Shown here piece after piece: positions 61,012 through 64,000 of a stretch of DNA of 64,000 bases. The stretch's first letter is position 1, and each line of letters opens with the position of its first letter. Under the pieces are notes generated by a model. The model saw nothing but the letters and a program-made list of their open reading frames with translations, searched no databases and was not told the origin of the DNA. This stretch comes from Verrucomicrobiaceae bacterium (GTDB taxonomy: Bacteria > Verrucomicrobiota > Verrucomicrobiia > Verrucomicrobiales > Akkermansiaceae), in the NCBI GenBank assembly GCA_027491155.1, contig JAIXWR010000042.1, positions 186,001-250,000 of the forward strand. Direction: 5' to 3'. The translations under genes and the position numbers were made by a program.

Positions 61012-61748
61012 ACCCGGCGGCTTGGCTCGGCGCGCTGATGATCGGCCTATCGCTCGGCCTGACCGGGGCGGGCGGCAGCATCATCACGCTGCCGGTGCTG
61101 GTCTATCTGGCCCACGTGCCGCCGGCCGAAGCGGTCGGCTTGAGCCTGCTGGTCGTCGGCGCGGCGGCGGCGGCCGGGGCGATCCAGCGTTGGAAAGCGG
61201 GGGACTTCCATCCGCGGGCGGCGCTGATGTTCGCGGCGGCGGGCATGGCCGGCGCGGCGGTCGGCGCGAGGTTCACCCGGATGGTCGCGCCGGAAGTGCT
61301 GATGGCCGTTTTCGCCGGGCTGATGCTCCTGGTCGCGCTGCGGATGCTGCTGAGCCGCGACGGTGAAACGGCCATGGCCGCGGAGTGCAAGCCCTTCCGC
61401 TGCCTCGCGGCAGGCGGCGGGGTCGGGGTTCTAACAGGCTTCATCGGTGTCGGCGGCGGCTTCCTGCTGATGCCGGCGCTGGTCAAGTTCGCGCGGCTGC
61501 CGCTGCGGGTCGCGACCGGCACCTCGCTGGCGGTAATCGCCTTCAACTCCGCCGCCGGATTCGCCGCGCATTTCAAAGATGGGCCGACCGACTGGAAACT
61601 GGCGGGCCTGTTCTCGTCGCTCGCCGTTGCCGGATCCATCGCCGGCAACCGCCTCGCCGCCCGGCTACCGGTGAAGCGCCTGCGCCAGGGCTTCGCGGCG
61701 ATGGTGCTGGCGACGGGGGTCTGGGTGCTGTGGCAGAACCTGGCCTGA
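61008..61748 (+). CDS. TauE/SafE sulfite exporter family protein
   Basis: The product is 246 residues from ATG 61008, overlapping the persulfide dioxygenase stop (ATGA). Seven or eight membrane helices carry two copies of the family motif: LGLTGAGGSIITLPVLVY and GFIGVGGGFLLMPALVKF. It should export sulfite made by the dioxygenase. Its 3' end, from about 61584, recurs with about 90% identity at 62460-62630 after the toxin-antitoxin cassette. It is convergent with the PIN gene 20 bp away. Confidence 0.92.
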   Translation: MNPAAWLGALMIGLSLGLTGAGGSIITLPVLVYLAHVPPAEAVGLSLLVVGAAAAAGAIQRWKAGDFHPRAALMFAAAGMAGAAVGARFTRMVAPEVLMAVFAGLMLLVALRMLLSRDGETAMAAECKPFRCLAAGGGVGVLTGFIGVGGGFLLMPALVKFARLPLRVATGTSLAVIAFNSAAGFAAHFKDGPTDWKLAGLFSSLAVAGSIAGNRLAARLPVKRLRQGFAAMVLATGVWVLWQNLA

Positions 61749-61768
61749 ATCCGATCGATCTTGGAAGC

Positions 61769-62182
61769 TTACTTGAAGGGATTCACCACCCGGACGCCGC
61801 CATAGTCCTGCCCGTCGTTCATGTCCTCCGAATAAACGGTCGGGCAGCCAAGTTCCACCGCCGCCGCAAGGATGGTGGCGTCCCACTGGGACAGTTGGAA
61901 ACGCCGGCGGAGCATCACGGCGGAAACGACCAACTCATGGGTGACCGGCTGCACCCGCACCATGGCCGCCAATTGGAGGGTGGCTTCGATGTTGGACTCC
62001 GTGATGCCAAGTCGAGGCTTGCGGAGCGCGTTGGCAATGAACTCCTGAAGCACTTGTGCGGAGATCGCAAACGGGCGGTTCATGATAAGATCCGCCGCCA
62101 CTTGACGTTTGCCGGCATCCTCCTGTGCCGCCGAACAGGAATAGAGCAGCACGTTGGTATCCAGAAACACCTCAGCGGTCAT
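61769..62182 (-). CDS. PIN-domain toxin
   Basis: The product is 137 residues from ATG 62182. The acidic residues of the PIN RNase are Asp8 (FLDTNVLLY), Glu47 (LQEFIANAL), Asp101 (QWDATILAAA) and Asp120 (YSEDMNDG). The gene overlaps the antitoxin by 11 bp. It belongs to the cassette flanked by the two tauE 3' ends. Targets are probably RNA, as for other PIN toxins. Confidence 0.9.
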   Translation of the reverse strand: MTAEVFLDTNVLLYSCSAAQEDAGKRQVAADLIMNRPFAISAQVLQEFIANALRKPRLGITESNIEATLQLAAMVRVQPVTHELVVSAVMLRRRFQLSQWDATILAAAVELGCPTVYSEDMNDGQDYGGVRVVNPFK

Positions 62183-62411
62183 AAATCTCCTCCCGCTTCA
62201 GGGGAACCATGGGCTCCGTATTGCCTGCCTGCATGGCTTTGAGAAGCCGCTTGAGCTCAGCTTTCCGCTTTTTCAGGTCGGCCTCGGGCGGGGTCTCGGT
62301 GACAAGTTTCAAACCCTGAATCACGACATCCTTGAACGTGATCCTGCGCTCGGCAGCGAGAATCTTTGCTTTCAGAAACACGTCGTCGGGGAGGTCGATG
62401 GTGGTCTTCAT
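62172..62411 (-). CDS. Ribbon-helix-helix-like antitoxin
   Basis: The product is 79 residues from ATG 62411. The N-terminus (MKTTIDLPDDVFLKAKILAA) starts as a ribbon-helix-helix DNA-binding domain of the kind used by many VapB-type antitoxins. The C-terminus is basic and helical (DLKKRKAELKRLLKAMQAG), ending in a toxin-binding tail. It precedes the PIN gene and overlaps it by 11 bp. It should repress the pair and neutralise the PIN protein. Confidence 0.85.
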   Translation of the reverse strand: MKTTIDLPDDVFLKAKILAAERRITFKDVVIQGLKLVTETPPEADLKKRKAELKRLLKAMQAGNTEPMVPLKREEIYDR

Positions 62412-62459
62412 GGACCCACAAATACAGGAATGTGGGCAATTGGCAAGACCGGGGAGGCT

Positions 62460-62630
62460 CCGACCGACTGGAAACTGGCAGGCCTGTTCTCGACACTCGC
62501 CGTGGCCGGATCGATTGCCGGCAACCGCCTCGCCGCCCGGCTGCCGGTCAAGCGCCTGCGCCAGGGCTTCGCGGCGATGGTGCTGCTGACCGGAGCCTGG
62601 GTGCTTTGGCGTAACCTGGCTGCCCATTGA
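62460..62630 (+). pseudogene. Duplicate 3' end of tauE/safE after the toxin-antitoxin cassette
   Basis: The frame PTDWKLAGLFSTLAVAGSIA continues to WVLWRNLAAH and a stop. It is homologous to the end of the TauE gene at 61584-61748. I count about 17 differences in 162 bases, so about 90% identity. Most are third-position changes, and the codons for LATGVW have become LLTGAW. There is no start codon, and no promoter is apparent. It is therefore a 56-codon gene tail. The divergence suggests origin from a related genome rather than a fresh local duplication. Confidence 0.85.
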
Positions 62631-62662
62631 GAGCGGCGGTGAACCCGGAATGGTCGCCTCCC

Positions 62663-64000
62663 TCAGCGGCGGAGGCGGAAGAAGCGGCGGGTGTCGGAAG
62701 CCGCGACGCGCAGGATGACTTTTTCGATTCCGGGTTCCGTGCGCTCGACGGTAGTCACGAACAAAGGATCACCCGAGACCGGACTCCAGGTTTGCAAATC
62801 GGTACTCGTTTCAAGGATGGCCGGCGTGGCTTCACCGACGGGACGGACGTATTCCAGCGCCCAGCCATCGTTGCCGGAGATGAGACGGAGGGGCTGGGAA
62901 TCCATTCCGTCGCCGGCCGTGCCGGCAGAAGACGATTGAGCGCGGGAAGCCAAGGGGCTGGAGCGATCCGGCAGCACGTTGGTGCTATCACCGGCAATGG
63001 CGACGGCTTGGGGTGGCCAGGAAAGGAGGACGGGGAACCAACCAAGCACGGGATGTGGAAGATGGCGGACCCGCAGCGGGGTGGCGTCGGAGGTGCCGGA
63101 TGGGAGTTGACGCTTTTCCCACGGGGAAGCCCCGTCGCGCCAGGCGACCGGATACCACCAGCCCGGGGCGACCTCGATTTCGGCGAGACTGACGAGGTCG
63201 GTGGGCGGCGGGTCGCCTTCCTCGGTGACCACTTCTCCTCCCTCAATCCGGACGCTGCCCGGCGAACCGCCGGACGGGAGGCGAAGGAGGACGTATTCCG
63301 TGAAGTCGGGCTGGCCGTTGCCGTCGAGGTCTTCGTCCGGACCGGAGAGCAAGGGAGGAAGATTCCGCCAGCGGCGGTTGTCGGCGAAGTCGCCGAGGTC
63401 GGCGGTTGCCACGGCGCGGAGTCCCTTGCCGTGGCCGAAGAAGATCAACCCGGGAGAGCCGATGGCGGGATAGAGGTAGCTGCGGTTGGTCGGGCCGGGT
63501 GGCAGTTGGGAAGTTGCCAGAGGTGCGCCGGTGGCCCCGTCGCGGATCGAGATGCCCGCGCCGCCTTGGTCGATCCACGCGAAGTCGCGTGTCGTGCCTT
63601 GAGTCGCGCCGGTGACGACTCCTTGGAACGACCAGACTTCCCGGAAGGTCGACGGATCGTAGGCACGGGACACGCCCGCGCGGTCGAGGAGGTAAAACAG
63701 GGGTTCGCCCGCGATGAGCTGGCCGCCGGTGAACTTCGGCCACCGGGGCAGTCTGATCTTCGCTTCCACGGCTTGGGCAAACAGGCCGGTGTCGTTCTGT
63801 TCCCGGGCACCCCGGATGCCGGCGAAGACCCGGTCCGGCTTGAGGTCCACACCGAATCCAAGCCCGCCCTTCTTGCCGCCGGACTTGCGGACCACCGGCT
63901 TGAGATCGGACCAGCGGTAAACGGAGACCGTGGATTTCTTCTCCCAGGGCGAGAGGCTCGCGGCGGACAGCGCGAAGTGGGTGGGGGTCGCGTCCATCTG
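62663..64000 (-). CDS. Exported protein, C-terminal part (start off the window)
   Basis: At least 445 codons are seen, ending at 62663. An ATG at 63997 exists, but no signal peptide follows, so the true start probably lies to the right. The sequence has short beta repeats (GTTRDFAWIDQGGAGISIRD) and a calcium-binding-like DEDLDGNGQPDFTEYV. The C-terminal domain (ILETSTDLQTWSPVSGDPLF, then ASDTRRFFRLRR) is a common ending of large surface proteins in Verrucomicrobia. Function unknown. Confidence 0.7.
   Translation of the reverse strand, partial: QMDATPTHFALSAASLSPWEKKSTVSVYRWSDLKPVVRKSGGKKGGLGFGVDLKPDRVFAGIRGAREQNDTGLFAQAVEAKIRLPRWPKFTGGQLIAGEPLFYLLDRAGVSRAYDPSTFREVWSFQGVVTGATQGTTRDFAWIDQGGAGISIRDGATGAPLATSQLPPGPTNRSYLYPAIGSPGLIFFGHGKGLRAVATADLGDFADNRRWRNLPPLLSGPDEDLDGNGQPDFTEYVLLRLPSGGSPGSVRIEGGEVVTEEGDPPPTDLVSLAEIEVAPGWWYPVAWRDGASPWEKRQLPSGTSDATPLRVRHLPHPVLGWFPVLLSWPPQAVAIAGDSTNVLPDRSSPLASRAQSSSAGTAGDGMDSQPLRLISGNDGWALEYVRPVGEATPAILETSTDLQTWSPVSGDPLFVTTVERTEPGIEKVILRVAASDTRRFFRLRR

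Overview
The window is high-GC bacterial DNA that I read as a Verrucomicrobiota chromosome (a Luteolibacter- or Haloferula-like member of Verrucomicrobiales), with part of an integrated genetic element on its left. The assignment is inference. It rests on the Ser/Thr kinase plus ECF sigma factor pair of the type shared by Verrucomicrobia and Planctomycetes, a small MNPYDPP-type membrane protein, the Bat operon layout, weak or absent Shine-Dalgarno sequences, and many word-like intergenic inverted repeats. No rRNA or complete tRNA gene lies in the window.

Positions 1 to about 12,460 belong to an integrative element whose genes all point left. A tyrosine recombinase (11152-12300) abuts a serine-tRNA-like 3' end. 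Two identical 31-bp direct repeats lie at the boundary. Inward of the integrase come small accessory genes (an AlpA/excisionase-like HTH protein, a winged-helix protein with in-frame repeats, a zinc-ribbon peptide, a second wHTH protein), then a 721-residue helical protein. Last is a giant ORF that runs off the left edge: at least 1813 codons, with an ADP-ribosyltransferase-like domain typical of phage and conjugative 'polyvalent' proteins.

From 12.66 kb rightward the DNA looks chromosomal. 12.7-21.5 kb holds a MgtC/DUF4010 membrane protein, an RND efflux pump with its adaptor, a SOUL protein, a dienelactone hydrolase and a BenE transporter. 21.5-33.5 kb holds the kinase/sigma pair, a GNAT protein, a Uma2 protein, phosphofructokinase, an LpxR-type outer-membrane protein preceded by a terminator-like leader, a trypsin-like protease, a Phd/PIN toxin-antitoxin pair and a dicarboxylate/amino-acid:cation symporter. 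34.1-43.9 kb is a leftward Bat-type operon: MoxR, DUF58, a small membrane protein, two VWA proteins, a tetratricopeptide-like protein and a giant exported protein. Every sizeable gap in it holds a different long inverted repeat, and a hairpin-rich repeat array lies beyond its end.

44-50 kb holds NagA, a lipoprotein, a CHAD protein, a Skp-like chaperone, DAHP synthase and TlyA. 49.9-52 kb is accessory: a small membrane protein with a possible DNA-binding partner, a truncated DUF6940-like relic and an MNT/HEPN pair. 52.2-58.6 kb holds a beta-lactamase-like/NamZ fusion, a two-component system and an MFS protein. 58.6-61.7 kb is a sulfide-detoxification locus: ArsR repressor with a palindromic operator, rhodanese-DUF2892, persulfide dioxygenase-rhodanese and TauE/SafE. 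A PIN toxin-antitoxin cassette sits directly behind tauE and is followed by a second, about 90% identical copy of the tauE 3' end, so the cassette appears to have inserted with a replacement gene tail. The right edge holds part of an exported protein gene.
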